Positions 46,655 through 56,168 are shown, counted from the first letter of the stretch. The stretch: 64,000 nucleotides of DNA from Hamadaea flava (GCF_024172085.1 NZ_JAMZDZ010000001.1:3844001-3908000), one strand, 5' to 3'. Notes: generated by a model from the sequence alone, not told the origin. Program-made: numbers and translations.

Positions 46655-47944
46655 CTATTCGCCCTCGACTCTCAGGACGCTCGCGATCGACCGGACGATG
46701 TCCAGCGACCGCAGTTCCTCGACCGTCGCGGCCAGCGCCGCGTCCGGCGCGGAGTGGGTGACGATGACGAGGATCGCGTCGTTGCCCCGGCCGCTCTGGT
46801 TGACCGTGGCGATGGAGACGTCGTGCTTGGCGAACACCCCGGCGACGGCGGCGAGCACGCCTGCGCGGTCGGCCACGTCGAGGGAGATGTGGTAGCGGGT
46901 ACGCACCTCGCCCATCGAGCGCACCGGCAGGTCGGCGTACGCCGATTCGCTGGCCGCCCGGGTCTTCGCGAGCCGGTTGCGCGCGACGGCCACGAGGTCG
47001 CCGAGGACCGCGCTGGCGGTCGGCGCGCCACCGGCGCCCCGGCCGTAGAACATGAGCTGACCGGCCGCCTCCGCCTCGACGAAGACGGCGTTGAACGCGT
47101 CGCCGACCCCGGCCAGCGGATGCGTCCTCGGGATCATCGCCGGATGCACCCGTACGCTCACCCCGCCGTCGCCGGTCCGGGTCGCGATGCACAGCAGCTT
47201 GATGGTGCAGCCCATCGCCTTGGCGCTCGCCACGTCGGCCGCGCTCACCTCGGTGATGCCCTCGCGATAGACGTCCGCGGCGCCGACCCGGGTGTGGAAG
47301 GCCAGCGAGGCGAGGATCGCCGCCTTGGCGGCCGCGTCGAAGCCCTCCACGTCGGCCGTCGGATCCGCTTCGGCGTACCCGAGGGTGGTGGCCTCCTCCA
47401 GCGCCTCGCCGAAGCCGGCCCCCGTGGCGTCCATGCTGGACAGGATGAAGTTGGTGGTGCCGTTGACGATGCCCGTGACCCGCGTGATGCGGTCGCCGTG
47501 CAGCGACTCGCGCAGCGGGCGGAGCAGCGGGATGGCCCCGGCGACCGCGGCCTCGTAGTAGAGGTCGGCGCTGCCGCGGGCGGCGGCGTCGTGCAGCGTG
47601 CCGCCGTCCTCCGCGAGCAGCGCCTTGTTGGCGGTGACCACGCTCTTGCCGGCGCTCAGCGCCTCGACGAGCCAGGTCCGGGCCGGCTCGATGCCGCCCA
47701 CCACCTCGACGACGACGTCGACATCATCGCGCTTGACCAGGCCGAGGGCGTCTGTCGTGAAGATCGAGGAGTCGACGGGGAGCCCGCCGCGATCCCGGCC
47801 GAGACGGCGGACCGCCACGCCCACGATTTCGATCGGCGCGCCGATCCGCGCGGTGAGGTCGTCGGCCTGCTCGTGGAGCAGGCGCACCACTTCCGCGCCG
47901 ACGTTGCCGCACCCCAGGAGGGCTACCTTGACAGGCTCCTTCAC
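46655..47944 (-). CDS. hom: Homoserine dehydrogenase
   Basis: The 429-residue enzyme reduces aspartate semialdehyde to homoserine. It has the NAD(P)-binding motif GCGNVG (11-16), the catalytic domain (NGTTNFILSSM, LGYAEADPTADVEG with the catalytic Lys region) and a C-terminal ACT domain (about 350-429, DRAGVLAAVAGVFAKHDVSI) for feedback inhibition, probably by threonine. The GTG start has AAGGGG upstream. It is encoded in the order argS-lysA-hom, with thrC displaced by the toxin module. Confidence 0.95.
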   Translation of the reverse strand: MKEPVKVALLGCGNVGAEVVRLLHEQADDLTARIGAPIEIVGVAVRRLGRDRGGLPVDSSIFTTDALGLVKRDDVDVVVEVVGGIEPARTWLVEALSAGKSVVTANKALLAEDGGTLHDAAARGSADLYYEAAVAGAIPLLRPLRESLHGDRITRVTGIVNGTTNFILSSMDATGAGFGEALEEATTLGYAEADPTADVEGFDAAAKAAILASLAFHTRVGAADVYREGITEVSAADVASAKAMGCTIKLLCIATRTGDGGVSVRVHPAMIPRTHPLAGVGDAFNAVFVEAEAAGQLMFYGRGAGGAPTASAVLGDLVAVARNRLAKTRAASESAYADLPVRSMGEVRTRYHISLDVADRAGVLAAVAGVFAKHDVSIATVNQSGRGNDAILVIVTHSAPDAALAATVEELRSLDIVRSIASVLRVEGE

Positions 47945-48035
47945 GACAGACCCCTTGTCGATAAAACTTGGGTTGACAGCGGCCGTCCTCCCGGCTCCTT
48001 TCGGTCGCCGGATCGAGCGATCGCTGCCAACGGTG

Positions 48036-49418
48036 TCAGCCGACGTCCAGCGCGAGCAGGTCGTCCTCGGTCTCCCGGCGCACGATCACCCGCGACTGCC
48101 CGTCCCGGACGGCCACCACCGGCGGTCGCGGCACGTGGTTGTAGTTGCTCGCCATGCTCCGGCAATAGGCGCCGGTGCCCGGCACGGCGAGAAGATCTCC
48201 GGGCCGGATGTCAGCGGGCAGGAATTCATCCTTCACCACCACGTCCCCGGACTCACAATGTTTTCCCACCACGCGGGCAAGCATCGGCCCGGCGTGTGAC
48301 GTACGCGACGCCAGGGTGGCCGAGTAGGAGGCGTCGTAGAGGGCGGTCCGGATGTTGTCGCTCATCCCGCCGTCCACACTGACGTAGGTCCGCAGACCCT
48401 CCATCGGCTTGACCGTGCCCACCTCGTACAGCGTGAACACGGCCGGCCCGACGATCGCCCGGCCCGGCTCCACGCTCAGGTGCGGCCGGTCCAGGCCGAG
48501 GGCGGCGCACTCGTCGTCGACGATCTTGTTCATCCGGTCGGCCAGGTCGCCGGCGGGCTGCGGATCGTCCTGGCTCGTGTACGCGATGCCGAAGCCGCCG
48601 CCGAGGTCGAGTTCGGGCAGGGTGACCCCGAGTTCGTCGACGATCCGCTTGTGCAGCGAGAGGATGCGCCGCGCGCTGACCTCGAAGCCGGACGCGTCGA
48701 AGATCTGCGAGCCGATGTGCGAGTGCAGCCCGCGCAGCTCCAGTACGCCCGCGCCAAGGATCGTCCCGGCGGCGCGGAACGCCTCGCCGCCCGACAGCGA
48801 GAAGCCGAACTTCTGGTCCTCGTGCGCGGTGGCGATGAACTCATGGGTGTGCGCCTCGACACCGACCGTCACACGGATCATGACCTGCGGACGCACTCCG
48901 CGCTCGACGGCCAGCGCCGAGAGCCGCTCGATCTCGTCGAACGAGTCGACGATGATCCGGCCGACGCCGGCGTCCAGCGCCCGGCCCAGTTCGCCGACCG
49001 ACTTGTTGTTCCCGTGGAACCCGATCTTGGCCGGATCCATCCCGGCCGCCAAGGCGGTGGCCAGCTCGCCGCCGGAGCAGACGTCGAGGTGCAGGCCCTC
49101 TTCGTGGACCATCCGCACGATCGCCTTGGAGAGGAACGCCTTACCGGCGTAGTAGACGTCGGCCCCGGCGAACGCGGTGCGAAAGGTCCGGCAGCGGGCC
49201 CGGAAGTCCTCCTCGTCCAGCAGGTACGCCGGGGTGCCGTGCTCGGCGGCCAGCTCGGTCACCGGCTTGCCGCCGACCCGCAGTACGCCGCCGTCGTCCT
49301 TCGTGGCCGTCTGCGGCCACAGCTCGGTCATGAGCTTGTTGACATCGGCCGGGGGCCGCAGCCACGTGGGGTGCTGACCGAAGTCCCCGTGCAGGGCTCC
49401 GGCTTCGTGTGCGCGCAT
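48036..49418 (-). CDS. lysA: Diaminopimelate decarboxylase
   Basis: The 460-residue PLP enzyme makes lysine from meso-DAP. The PLP lysine is Lys93 in YYAGKAFLSK, the barrel motif HSHIGSQI... is present (LRGLHSHIGSQIFD), and the active-site CESGD motif lies near the end. The N-terminus is about 40 residues longer than in E. coli, as in other actinobacteria. It starts at an ATG with AAGAGGAA, six bases after argS, and is probably co-transcribed with argS and hom. Confidence 0.96.
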   Translation of the reverse strand: MRAHEAGALHGDFGQHPTWLRPPADVNKLMTELWPQTATKDDGGVLRVGGKPVTELAAEHGTPAYLLDEEDFRARCRTFRTAFAGADVYYAGKAFLSKAIVRMVHEEGLHLDVCSGGELATALAAGMDPAKIGFHGNNKSVGELGRALDAGVGRIIVDSFDEIERLSALAVERGVRPQVMIRVTVGVEAHTHEFIATAHEDQKFGFSLSGGEAFRAAGTILGAGVLELRGLHSHIGSQIFDASGFEVSARRILSLHKRIVDELGVTLPELDLGGGFGIAYTSQDDPQPAGDLADRMNKIVDDECAALGLDRPHLSVEPGRAIVGPAVFTLYEVGTVKPMEGLRTYVSVDGGMSDNIRTALYDASYSATLASRTSHAGPMLARVVGKHCESGDVVVKDEFLPADIRPGDLLAVPGTGAYCRSMASNYNHVPRPPVVAVRDGQSRVIVRRETEDDLLALDVG

Positions 49419-49424
49419 TTCCTC

Positions 49425-51080
49425 TTACATCCGTTCCGGGGCGGAGACGCCGAGCAGGGTCAGGCCGTTGACGATGACCTGCCGCGTCGCGTCGTTCAGC
49501 CAGAGCCGCGCGACGTGCAGGGCGTTGATCGACTCGTCGGCCTGGGGCAACACCCGGCAGTTGTCGTAGAAGCGGTGGTACGCCCCGGCGAGTTCCTCGA
49601 GGTAGCGGGCCACTCGGTGGGGTTCGCGCAGTTCGGCGGCGGACTGCACGACGGCCGGGAAGTCGCCGAGCGTCTTGAGCAGCTCCAGCTCCTTCTCATG
49701 GGTCAGCAGCGCCGGGTCGAACGGCGCGGTGTCCCGGGTCAGGCCGAGCTCGGCCGCGTTCCGGCCCACGCTCGCGGTCCGGGCGGCGACGTACTGGACG
49801 TAGTACACGGGGTTGTCCCGCGTCGCCCGGGTCCAGAGCTCGATGTCGATGTCGATCGGCGAGTCCGACGAGTAGCGCGCCAGGGCGTACCGGCTCGCGT
49901 CGACGCCGATGGCGTCCACGAGGTCCTCCAGCGTCACCACCGTGCCGGCGCGCTTGCTCATCCGGACCGGCTGCCCGTCGCGTACCAGATTGACCATCTG
50001 GCCGATGAGGATCTCCAGATTGCGGTCGGGGTCGTCGCCGAAGCACGCGGACATGGCCCGCATCCGCCCGATGTAGCCGTGGTGGTCGGCACCGAGCATG
50101 ATCACCACACGCTCCGCGCCCCGCTCGCGCTTGTCGAGGTAGTACGCGCAGTCGGCGGCGAAGTAGGTCCATTCGCCGTTGGACTTGCGCAGGACGCGGT
50201 CCTTGTCGTCGCCGAAGTCGGTGGTACGCAGCCACATCGCGCCGTCGGCCTCGAAGGTGTGACCCTGCGCCCGCAGCCGCTCCAGCGCGTGGTCGAGCTC
50301 GCCGCGGTCGTGCAGGTCCTTCTCGTTGAAGTAGACGTCGAAGTGCGTGCCGAACTGGGCGAGAGACTCCTTGATCTGCTCGAACATCAGCTGTACGCCC
50401 TCGACCCGGAAGATCTCCTGCGGGTCCTCGGCGTCGAGGACGTCCGGGCGCTTGGCGACCACGGTCTGCGCGATCTCGGTGATGTACGCCCCGACGTAGC
50501 CGTCCTCGGGCGCCTGCTCACCACGGGCGCTGGCCAGCAGCGACTTGGCGAACCGGTCGATCTGCGAGCCGGCGTCGTTGAAGTAGTACTCGGTCGCGAC
50601 CCGCGCTCCGGCGGCCTTCAGCATCCGGGCCAGCGCGTCGCCGACCGCCGCCCAGCGCACCGCGCCGAGGTGGATCGGGCCGGTCGGATTGGCCGAGACG
50701 AATTCGAGGATCAGCGCCTCACCGCCCAGCGCCGTGCCGTCGCCGTACGCCGCACCCGCCTCCACGACCGTCCGCGCGAGCGCGCCGGCCGCGCCGGCGT
50801 CGAGCCGGATGTTGAGAAACCCCGGCCCGGCGATTTCGACGGTCTTGATTCCGTTCGTCTTCGCCAGCTCGGCGGCGATGCCCCCGGCGAGCTCCCGCGG
50901 GTTGGCCCCGGCCCGCTTGGCGACCTGCATCGCCAGGTTGGAGGCGTAGTCTCCGTGCTCCGGATTGCGCGGTCGCTCGACGGCAGTCGTGCTCGGCAGC
51001 ACCGAGTGATCCAGGCCACGCTCGGTGAAGACGGCGTGAGCGGCGGTCAAGACTGCGTCGGCGAGCTTCTCAGGAGTCAC
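49425..51080 (-). CDS. argS: Arginyl-tRNA synthetase
   Basis: The 551-residue class I synthetase has the HIGH-type motif HLGA (137-140, [12 protein letters not shown]) and the KMSKS-equivalent RMSKRAG, with the N-terminal Add-1 domain and a C-terminal helical anticodon-binding domain. It charges tRNA-Arg; a tRNA-Arg(CCG) gene lies 2.8 kb away. The GTG start is preceded by a short AT-containing stretch (GATACCATG), and the transcript may be nearly leaderless. Confidence 0.96.
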   Translation of the reverse strand: MTPEKLADAVLTAAHAVFTERGLDHSVLPSTTAVERPRNPEHGDYASNLAMQVAKRAGANPRELAGGIAAELAKTNGIKTVEIAGPGFLNIRLDAGAAGALARTVVEAGAAYGDGTALGGEALILEFVSANPTGPIHLGAVRWAAVGDALARMLKAAGARVATEYYFNDAGSQIDRFAKSLLASARGEQAPEDGYVGAYITEIAQTVVAKRPDVLDAEDPQEIFRVEGVQLMFEQIKESLAQFGTHFDVYFNEKDLHDRGELDHALERLRAQGHTFEADGAMWLRTTDFGDDKDRVLRKSNGEWTYFAADCAYYLDKRERGAERVVIMLGADHHGYIGRMRAMSACFGDDPDRNLEILIGQMVNLVRDGQPVRMSKRAGTVVTLEDLVDAIGVDASRYALARYSSDSPIDIDIELWTRATRDNPVYYVQYVAARTASVGRNAAELGLTRDTAPFDPALLTHEKELELLKTLGDFPAVVQSAAELREPHRVARYLEELAGAYHRFYDNCRVLPQADESINALHVARLWLNDATRQVIVNGLTLLGVSAPERM

Positions 51081-51099
51081 TGATCCATGGTATCCGCGC

Positions 51100-51105
51100 T
51101 AGACT
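51100..51105 (+). promoter_or_regulatory. Candidate -10 box of the DUF3105 gene
   Basis: TAGACT lies 86 bp before the ATG. Just downstream, TGACGGG / CCCGTCA (51114-51120, 51130-51136) forms a hairpin at what would be the transcript's 5' end. The -35 box is unclear. Confidence 0.4.
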
Positions 51106-51190
51106 CTGGGCCTTGACGGGCGGTCACACCCCGTCAGCTTGTTGTGATCCGATCCTGGCCAGCCACGATCCCACCCCTTAGAGGCATGTG

Positions 51191-52093
51191 ATGAGCGTCA
51201 GCACCCCCGGTGAGAACCGGCAAGTGAACGTCGTCAAGAGCGGCAAGTCGACCGCGACCGGTGGCAAGCCCCCGGCCGACGACGACAAGCCGTCCGGCTC
51301 GAAGTCGACGACCGGAACGAAGACGACGACCAGCTCCAAGCCCGGCGGCGCGGCGAAGCCCGGACAGCGGCCGGCGGGCGCCGGCGGCAAGGGCCGCCGT
51401 CCCGTGACCCCGGTCAAGGTCACCCAGCAGCGTTCGTGGGGGCCGATCGGGCTGCTCACCGCGGTGATCCTGGTGGCCGTCGCGATCGTCGGCTTCGGGG
51501 CGTACTTCATCATCAAGGACATGCGGGCCACCTCCGCCGCCGAGGCCAAGCAGAAGTCCGAGGCCGAACTGGAGAAGAAGGAGGCCTCGACGCCGTGGAC
51601 GCAGCGGGCCGCCGCCATCCAGGGCATCGTGAACTACCGCGATCAGAAGCCGGCCTGGCTGACGAACAACCACAAGCAGGGCAAGCTGACCTACGCCGTG
51701 ACCCCGTCGGTCGGCGGTGACCACAACCCGGTCTGGCAGAACTGCATGGGTGACGTCTACAAGGCCCCGATCGCGACCGAGCACGCCACGCACAGCCTCG
51801 AGCACGGCGCCATCTGGATCACCTACGACAGCAAGCTCGACGCCGCGCAGGTCGCGAAGCTCGCCGAGCGGGTGACCGGCAAGGAGTACATGCTCATGAG
51901 CCCGGTCGACAACCTCGGCTCGCCGATCACCCTCCAGGCCTGGGGCTACCAGCTGAAGGTCGACAACGCCGACGACTCGCGCATCGACGCGTTCGTCCGC
52001 GCGCTGCGCAAGAACGCCTCCATGGAGTCGGGCGCGTCCTGCTCCGGTGGCGTGACCCGGACCGGCACGACCCCCTACGACCTGGGTTCCTGA
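51191..52093 (+). CDS. DUF3105 family membrane-anchored protein
   Basis: The 300-residue protein has a Ser/Thr/Lys/Pro-rich cytoplasmic tail (residues 1-80), one transmembrane helix (about 86-108) and an extracytoplasmic domain with the DUF3105 motif HATHSLEHGAIW (about 196-207) and two conserved cysteines. The His-rich motif suggests metal binding. It is coupled by one base (TGATG) to the DUF305 gene, whose product is also His-rich; the pair may handle a metal such as copper at the cell surface, which is inference. Confidence 0.82.
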   Translation: MSVSTPGENRQVNVVKSGKSTATGGKPPADDDKPSGSKSTTGTKTTTSSKPGGAAKPGQRPAGAGGKGRRPVTPVKVTQQRSWGPIGLLTAVILVAVAIVGFGAYFIIKDMRATSAAEAKQKSEAELEKKEASTPWTQRAAAIQGIVNYRDQKPAWLTNNHKQGKLTYAVTPSVGGDHNPVWQNCMGDVYKAPIATEHATHSLEHGAIWITYDSKLDAAQVAKLAERVTGKEYMLMSPVDNLGSPITLQAWGYQLKVDNADDSRIDAFVRALRKNASMESGASCSGGVTRTGTTPYDLGS

Positions 52094-52725
52094 TGCCGGC
52101 TCGCAGGTGGTTGATCGCCGGGGGCATCGCCTTCGCCATCGTCGTCGCGCTCATGGGCGGGTACGCCGTGGGCCGCGTCGTCACGCCGACGACCCCGTCG
52201 GCGACCGCGGCGACGAAGCAGACCCCGGCGGACGACTCATCTGAGGCGGGCTTCGCCCGGGACATGTCGACGCACCACGCCCAGGCGGTCGAGATGAGCA
52301 TGATCGCGGCCGCCCGGGCGACCGACCCCGAGGTACGCCAGCTCGGCTACGACATCGCGCTGACCCAGGAGAACCAGATCGGCCAGATGCAGACCTGGCT
52401 CACCTTCTGGGGGCTCAACCCGACCTCGGACCAGCCCGCGATGGCCTGGATGCCGGACGGCGTGGCCTCGCTGAAGAACGGCCTGATGCCGGGCATGGCG
52501 TCGCAGGACGAGATCCAGCAGCTCCGGGACGCCAAGGGCAAGCAGGTCGACGTCCTGTTCCTGAAGCTGATCCTGACCCACCACCTCGGCGGCATCCACA
52601 TGGTCGACGGCCTGCTCGCGCAGTCGAAGAACCCTGAGGTCGTCGCGCTCGCCGAGAACATGAAGGCGGGTCAGCAGAACGAGCTGACGGTCATCCAGAA
52701 CCTGCAGAAGAAGATCGGCTCCTAG
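52093..52725 (+). CDS. DUF305 family membrane-anchored protein
   Basis: The 210-residue protein has an N-terminal membrane anchor (about residues 7-28) and a four-helix domain with paired His/Met motifs (DMSTHHAQAVEMS near 60, LTHHLGGIHM near 162), the DUF305 hallmark. These are thought to bind metal or act in metal handling. It overlaps the DUF3105 gene by one base. A strong terminator follows. Confidence 0.85.
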   Translation: MPARRWLIAGGIAFAIVVALMGGYAVGRVVTPTTPSATAATKQTPADDSSEAGFARDMSTHHAQAVEMSMIAAARATDPEVRQLGYDIALTQENQIGQMQTWLTFWGLNPTSDQPAMAWMPDGVASLKNGLMPGMASQDEIQQLRDAKGKQVDVLFLKLILTHHLGGIHMVDGLLAQSKNPEVVALAENMKAGQQNELTVIQNLQKKIGS

Positions 52726-52738
52726 TCGGTTCACAACG

Positions 52739-52775
52739 CGAAAGAGGGGTGTCCCACCGGGACACCCCTCTTTCG
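52739..52775 (+). terminator. Rho-independent-type terminator after the DUF3105/DUF305 pair
   Basis: GAAAGAGGGGTGTCCC (52740-52755) and GGGACACCCCTCTTTC (52759-52774) form perfect 16-bp arms around ACC, with an additional C-G pair outside. It lies 14 bp after the DUF305 stop and is followed by TTCTCT. Confidence 0.8.
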
Positions 52776-52801
52776 TTCTCTGGACTTACTCGGCGCCTTC
52801 G

Positions 52802-52852
52802 TGATCAGGGTCAATTCCATGTAGCTATGCGACGCGAAAGTGACCCTGATCA
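52802..52852. terminator. 12-bp perfect inverted repeat (GATCA type) before the convergent gene
   Basis: TGATCAGGGTCA (52802-52813) and TGACCCTGATCA (52841-52852) are exact reverse complements with a 27-base loop. They lie just past the end of the convergent LPXTG gene. Confidence 0.55.
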
Positions 52853-52866
52853 TGGAGCTGCCGCTC

Positions 52867-53685
52867 TCAGCTCGCCTCGTCGGTCAACTCCCGGCGACGG
52901 CGTACGGCCACCAGGGCGATGCCGGCCGCGATCAGGCCGACCGCCGTCAGCACCGTCGCACCCCACGCGACACCGGTCACCGGCAGCCCACCGGTCGACG
53001 AGGTGGACGGCGACGGGGTCTGTTCGCCTCCTCCGGGCTGGGTCGACTCCGACGTTCCCGGGGTCGGCGTACCGGACTCGCCCGGCTTCGGCGACTCGGA
53101 GCTCCCCGGCGTCGGCGTACCCGTCGTCGGCGTACCGGCGCAGACGTGGCTCAGGTTGAACATGTCCTGGGCGTAGGTCTTGCCGTCGGCCCGCTGGATC
53201 ACCGCCGTGCCGCCCTTGAGGGTCCACCCGGAGAACGTCAGCAGGTACGCGTGCTTGTTGCTCTTGCCGCCGGCCGCGCCCAGCACACCCCAGTACGGGT
53301 CGTCATCCTCGCCACCGCCCGGGATCGCCGCGGTGACCGGGCCGTCCGGCGTCGCGAAGGTCAGGCTCAGCGAGACGAAGGCGTCCCCAGCCGAATCCGG
53401 CAGCACGAAATGCCAGCCGTCGATCGGGGAACCGGGCACGTCGATGATGCCCTTGGTCACCTTGTTGAACCGGGGGTCCTCGGGGCCGGTCACGTCGAAG
53501 AAGAAGTCGAAGATGTCATCGCAGTCATGCGACTGGAAATCCGCTGCGGTGACCCCATTGGCTCCGACGTTGCCAGGGTTGATCGGGACGGTCGCAGTGG
53601 CCGCGTGAGCAGGCGAGGCGAACGCCAGACCGGCGATAGCGGCCGTCACCGCCGCGAGAGCGACCCGCGCAAGGCGCTGGCGCAT
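52867..53685 (-). CDS. LPXTG-anchored surface protein
   Basis: The 272-residue protein starts at an ATG with GGAGGA six bases upstream; the in-frame sequence before it is not part of the gene. It has a signal peptide (residues 1-28, ending SPAHA), a beta-rich domain (about 30-180), a Thr/Pro/Ser/Gly-rich spacer (about 185-232) and a sortase motif LPVTG (234-238), followed by a hydrophobic helix and a basic tail. It should be covalently attached to the wall. No sortase gene is adjacent. The outer domain's function is unknown. Confidence 0.82.
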   Translation of the reverse strand: MRQRLARVALAAVTAAIAGLAFASPAHAATATVPINPGNVGANGVTAADFQSHDCDDIFDFFFDVTGPEDPRFNKVTKGIIDVPGSPIDGWHFVLPDSAGDAFVSLSLTFATPDGPVTAAIPGGGEDDDPYWGVLGAAGGKSNKHAYLLTFSGWTLKGGTAVIQRADGKTYAQDMFNLSHVCAGTPTTGTPTPGSSESPKPGESGTPTPGTSESTQPGGGEQTPSPSTSSTGGLPVTGVAWGATVLTAVGLIAAGIALVAVRRRRELTDEAS

Positions 53686-53849
53686 ATATTCCTCCGTGAG
53701 AACGAGGGGCAGAGTGAACGACACATGGTCACCCAGCCACCGGCCCTCCCGGATCGGACGAAAAGTCGCGGCATCGATAGCCGTTCGCGACACGCATGGG
53801 CCAGATGACCGACCCAGGTCCCGATTTCGGTGTCGCCGAGGACGCCTGG

Positions 53850-53855
53850 TACTCT
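53850..53855 (+). promoter_or_regulatory. Candidate -10 box of the tRNA-Arg gene
   Basis: TACTCT lies 15 bases before the tRNA-Arg 5' end. The -35 box is unclear. Confidence 0.4.
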
Positions 53856-53869
53856 TTGTCGGTCACTGA

Positions 53870-53941
53870 GCCCCCGTAGCTCAGGGGATAGAGCACCGCC
53901 CTCCGGAGGCGGGGGCGCAGGTTCGAATCCTGCCGGGGGCA
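53870..53941 (+). tRNA. tRNA-Arg (anticodon CCG)
   Basis: The 72 bases fold into a full cloverleaf: acceptor GCCCCCG / CGGGGGC, D-arm GCTC/GAGC, anticodon stem CCGCC/GGCGG with loop CTCCGGA (anticodon CCG) and T-arm GCAGG-TTCGAAT-CCTGC. The discriminator is A and CCA is not encoded. It reads the Arg codon CGG. The 3' two thirds are overlapped on the other strand by the end of a large serine recombinase gene, which marks this tRNA as a likely integration site. Confidence 0.95.
53881..53941. other. Candidate attachment-site region in tRNA-Arg
   Basis: The tRNA 3' part coincides with the end of the recombinase gene. Integrated elements commonly carry a copy of the tRNA 3' end at their border. 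The exact crossover bases cannot be defined without the other att half, which lies outside the window. Confidence 0.4.
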
Positions 53942-55914
53942 CGTAGAACATGGGAACGGATTTGACCGGCAGGGGCGGACGCCAACGCGTCCGCCCCTGC
54001 CGCTGCGCGTTCCGGCTGCCGCTGCCTCGGAACGGTAGGGGCCTTGGCCGTGGCTTCGGCAGCAGCCCGGCTGATGACGTCGACCATCTCGGCGCGTACG
54101 GCGACGCGCAGGGTGATTCGCTGGAGGTGGCGGTCGTACCGGATCTCCAGCTGGAAGGCGTCGAACAGCTGCCTTTGCTTCTCATCGGGCAGGTCGAGCA
54201 CGTTCAGGTCAACGTGTGGTAGTTGGTCCACAAGTTCGCGTGTTCCTGCCCCCTTGGGCTGTGCGGCCTTGGCCAGCTCCTGGAGTTCCGCGGCCAGTAC
54301 CTGCTTCCGTTTGGCGTTGTCGGCGAACTGCTGCTGAATGCCGGTGCGCCATTGCGCGTCGATCTCGGGGTCGCCTGAACTCGTCATCTGCTGGAGTGAC
54401 AAGATCAGATTTTTGTTGGCTGCGTCGAGGTCGCTGATCTGTCGGGCGTATGTGGCGGCCATGGCCTCCGTCCCGGACCGGATGGGCTCGTCTGCTGGTC
54501 CCTCCAGGTAGTCCAGCCGGTGGGCACCGAACACCCGCTCGTTGAAGAACCGTGCGACGAAGGTGTCAACGACGTCTTCGTTCACCGTGAGAGCAGGTGG
54601 ATGGATCTCGTACCACATTTCGTTCTTGTGATGCTCGCGCTTGGTGACGCAGGCGTAGTACGTGTCGTCGGCGCGAGTCTTCCTCTGACGCGTCTTTCCG
54701 AACATGCGTCGCGAACAGATGTCGCACTTGATGTAGGACCTGTACCGATAGCTGCGCTTGGTCTTGGGGTGGGCGTTGTTGCTGGCCTTCGACCGCGACC
54801 CTTGCCGGTACCGCCCGACTGGACTGCCCGCATCGAAGTAGGCGCGGGTCGTCAGGGGCTCATGGGTGACGCTCGGCGACCATACCCATTCGCTGGGCGG
54901 GTTGACACGGCCCTTCACGCCTCGGTCCGGCCGCGAGCGCTTACGCCGGTTCCAGACCATGTACCCGGTGTACTTGGGGTTGTTGAGGATGTCTCGTACG
55001 GCGGTCGAGGTCCATGCACCGATGGCGGTGTTGTAGGACTCCCGCTTGACCGGTACGGGTGGCGGGTACCTGTCGAGGTCGGTGTTCAGCCGGTCGGCGA
55101 TGTGCTGGTACGACAGCCGCTCCAGCGCTCGCCACGCGAAGATCTGCGTCACCACAGGCCCGCAAGCGGGGTCTCTCACCAGCCGGTGCTTCGTGATGCC
55201 CTCCTCGCGTTTAGCCTTGACCGGGTGCGGATGACGTTCCCCGATATATCCGTACGGCGGCTTGCCGATGTTCCAGCCCTGTGCCGTGTGCTGCATGAAC
55301 CCTTTCCACGAGAGTTCCAACATTTGCAGGACGTACCACTCGGCAATGGCCTGCTTGACCCGCCGGGTCAGAACAGAGGTGGCGTTCTTCGGGCCACCAG
55401 TTCCGCTCGGGCGAACCGCATCGCGGTCGATGCCTTCGTCCGCAGCAAGGAGGGCGACGCCGGCCTGTTCGAGTTCGTGCTCGATCTTCGTGCCGTAGTA
55501 GGTCGTGCGAGCGATCCGCTCAATGGACTCGCAGACGACCGCGACGAACCGCCGGTCAGGCCGCTGGGCCTCCGCGAGAAGGTCAGCGATGCTGCCGTCG
55601 CGCGGCACCGGGATGTCGAAGGCTTGGTAGGCGTCGCTCTGACCGCGCAGGTCCAGGAGCGTCCGGCCAGATTCGATGTCGTAGAAGTGAGCCACGATCA
55701 CGAAGCCGGGCGGCAGCTTGACGTTCACGCTGTCCAGCTGACGCGGGATCGCGAGCGTGGGATCTTGCCTGTCCTCGGTCGAAGTACGGGCAAGGAAGGC
55801 GACTGGCACGATCGTGGGGACGTCGTCGTTCGGCCGGTGTTGGTCGGCCATCTGCATGAGCCAGTCAAGGATGCCGACGTCCATGTCATCGGCTTCATCT
55901 GCGACTGCTGTCAT
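53881..55914 (-). CDS. Large serine recombinase (integrase), 3' end inside tRNA-Arg
   Basis: The product has 677 residues. The N-terminal resolvase domain has the catalytic serine in ARTST (Ser45) and the helix ESIERIARTTYYG. It is followed by a recombinase domain (YNTAIGAWTSTAVRDILNNP, KYTGYMVWNRRK), a zinc ribbon (CDICSRRM ... YYACV), a coiled-coil and a C-terminal extension. Such enzymes integrate mobile elements by cutting att sites at a central dinucleotide. The last 20 codons or so are antisense to the tRNA-Arg gene, so the coding sequence crosses the likely attachment site. ATG 55914 overlaps the stop of the small upstream gene (ATGA). The ATG at 55962 is too far upstream. Confidence 0.88.
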   Translation of the reverse strand: MTAVADEADDMDVGILDWLMQMADQHRPNDDVPTIVPVAFLARTSTEDRQDPTLAIPRQLDSVNVKLPPGFVIVAHFYDIESGRTLLDLRGQSDAYQAFDIPVPRDGSIADLLAEAQRPDRRFVAVVCESIERIARTTYYGTKIEHELEQAGVALLAADEGIDRDAVRPSGTGGPKNATSVLTRRVKQAIAEWYVLQMLELSWKGFMQHTAQGWNIGKPPYGYIGERHPHPVKAKREEGITKHRLVRDPACGPVVTQIFAWRALERLSYQHIADRLNTDLDRYPPPVPVKRESYNTAIGAWTSTAVRDILNNPKYTGYMVWNRRKRSRPDRGVKGRVNPPSEWVWSPSVTHEPLTTRAYFDAGSPVGRYRQGSRSKASNNAHPKTKRSYRYRSYIKCDICSRRMFGKTRQRKTRADDTYYACVTKREHHKNEMWYEIHPPALTVNEDVVDTFVARFFNERVFGAHRLDYLEGPADEPIRSGTEAMAATYARQISDLDAANKNLILSLQQMTSSGDPEIDAQWRTGIQQQFADNAKRKQVLAAELQELAKAAQPKGAGTRELVDQLPHVDLNVLDLPDEKQRQLFDAFQLEIRYDRHLQRITLRVAVRAEMVDVISRAAAEATAKAPTVPRQRQPERAAAGADALASAPAGQIRSHVLRAPGRIRTCAPASGGRCSIP

Positions 55915-56168
55915 TTTCCCTCCCCAGGGTTGTCGTCGCGGGCCTGCTGCTCGATGGCCCACAGCAGGGCGTCGCGAATGGCGCGAGCTTGTATCGCCTG
56001 TAGCTTCTCTCCTTCACGTCCCGAAATAGCGACTATTTCGAGGCGGAACGAGATGCCGCCGTTGGCTGAATTGCTGCCGTCCCGGTCGTCAATTGCATTG
56101 ATTGGCGATCGTTCCGCTGCCTGTTCATCGTACATTCCATTGGATTCGTGGGCAGTGGCGTCAACCAC
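55911..56168 (-). CDS. Small protein coupled to the serine recombinase
   Basis: The product is about 85 residues, acidic and polar in the first half and helical at the end (LQAIQARAIRDALLWAIEQQ). I do not recognise it. The GTG at 56168 has GGGGGA at good spacing, better than the GTG at 56195. The stop overlaps the recombinase start (ATGA), so the two proteins are made together. A recombination directionality factor or regulator is possible but only by position. Confidence 0.6.
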   Translation of the reverse strand: MVDATAHESNGMYDEQAAERSPINAIDDRDGSNSANGGISFRLEIVAISGREGEKLQAIQARAIRDALLWAIEQQARDDNPGEGK

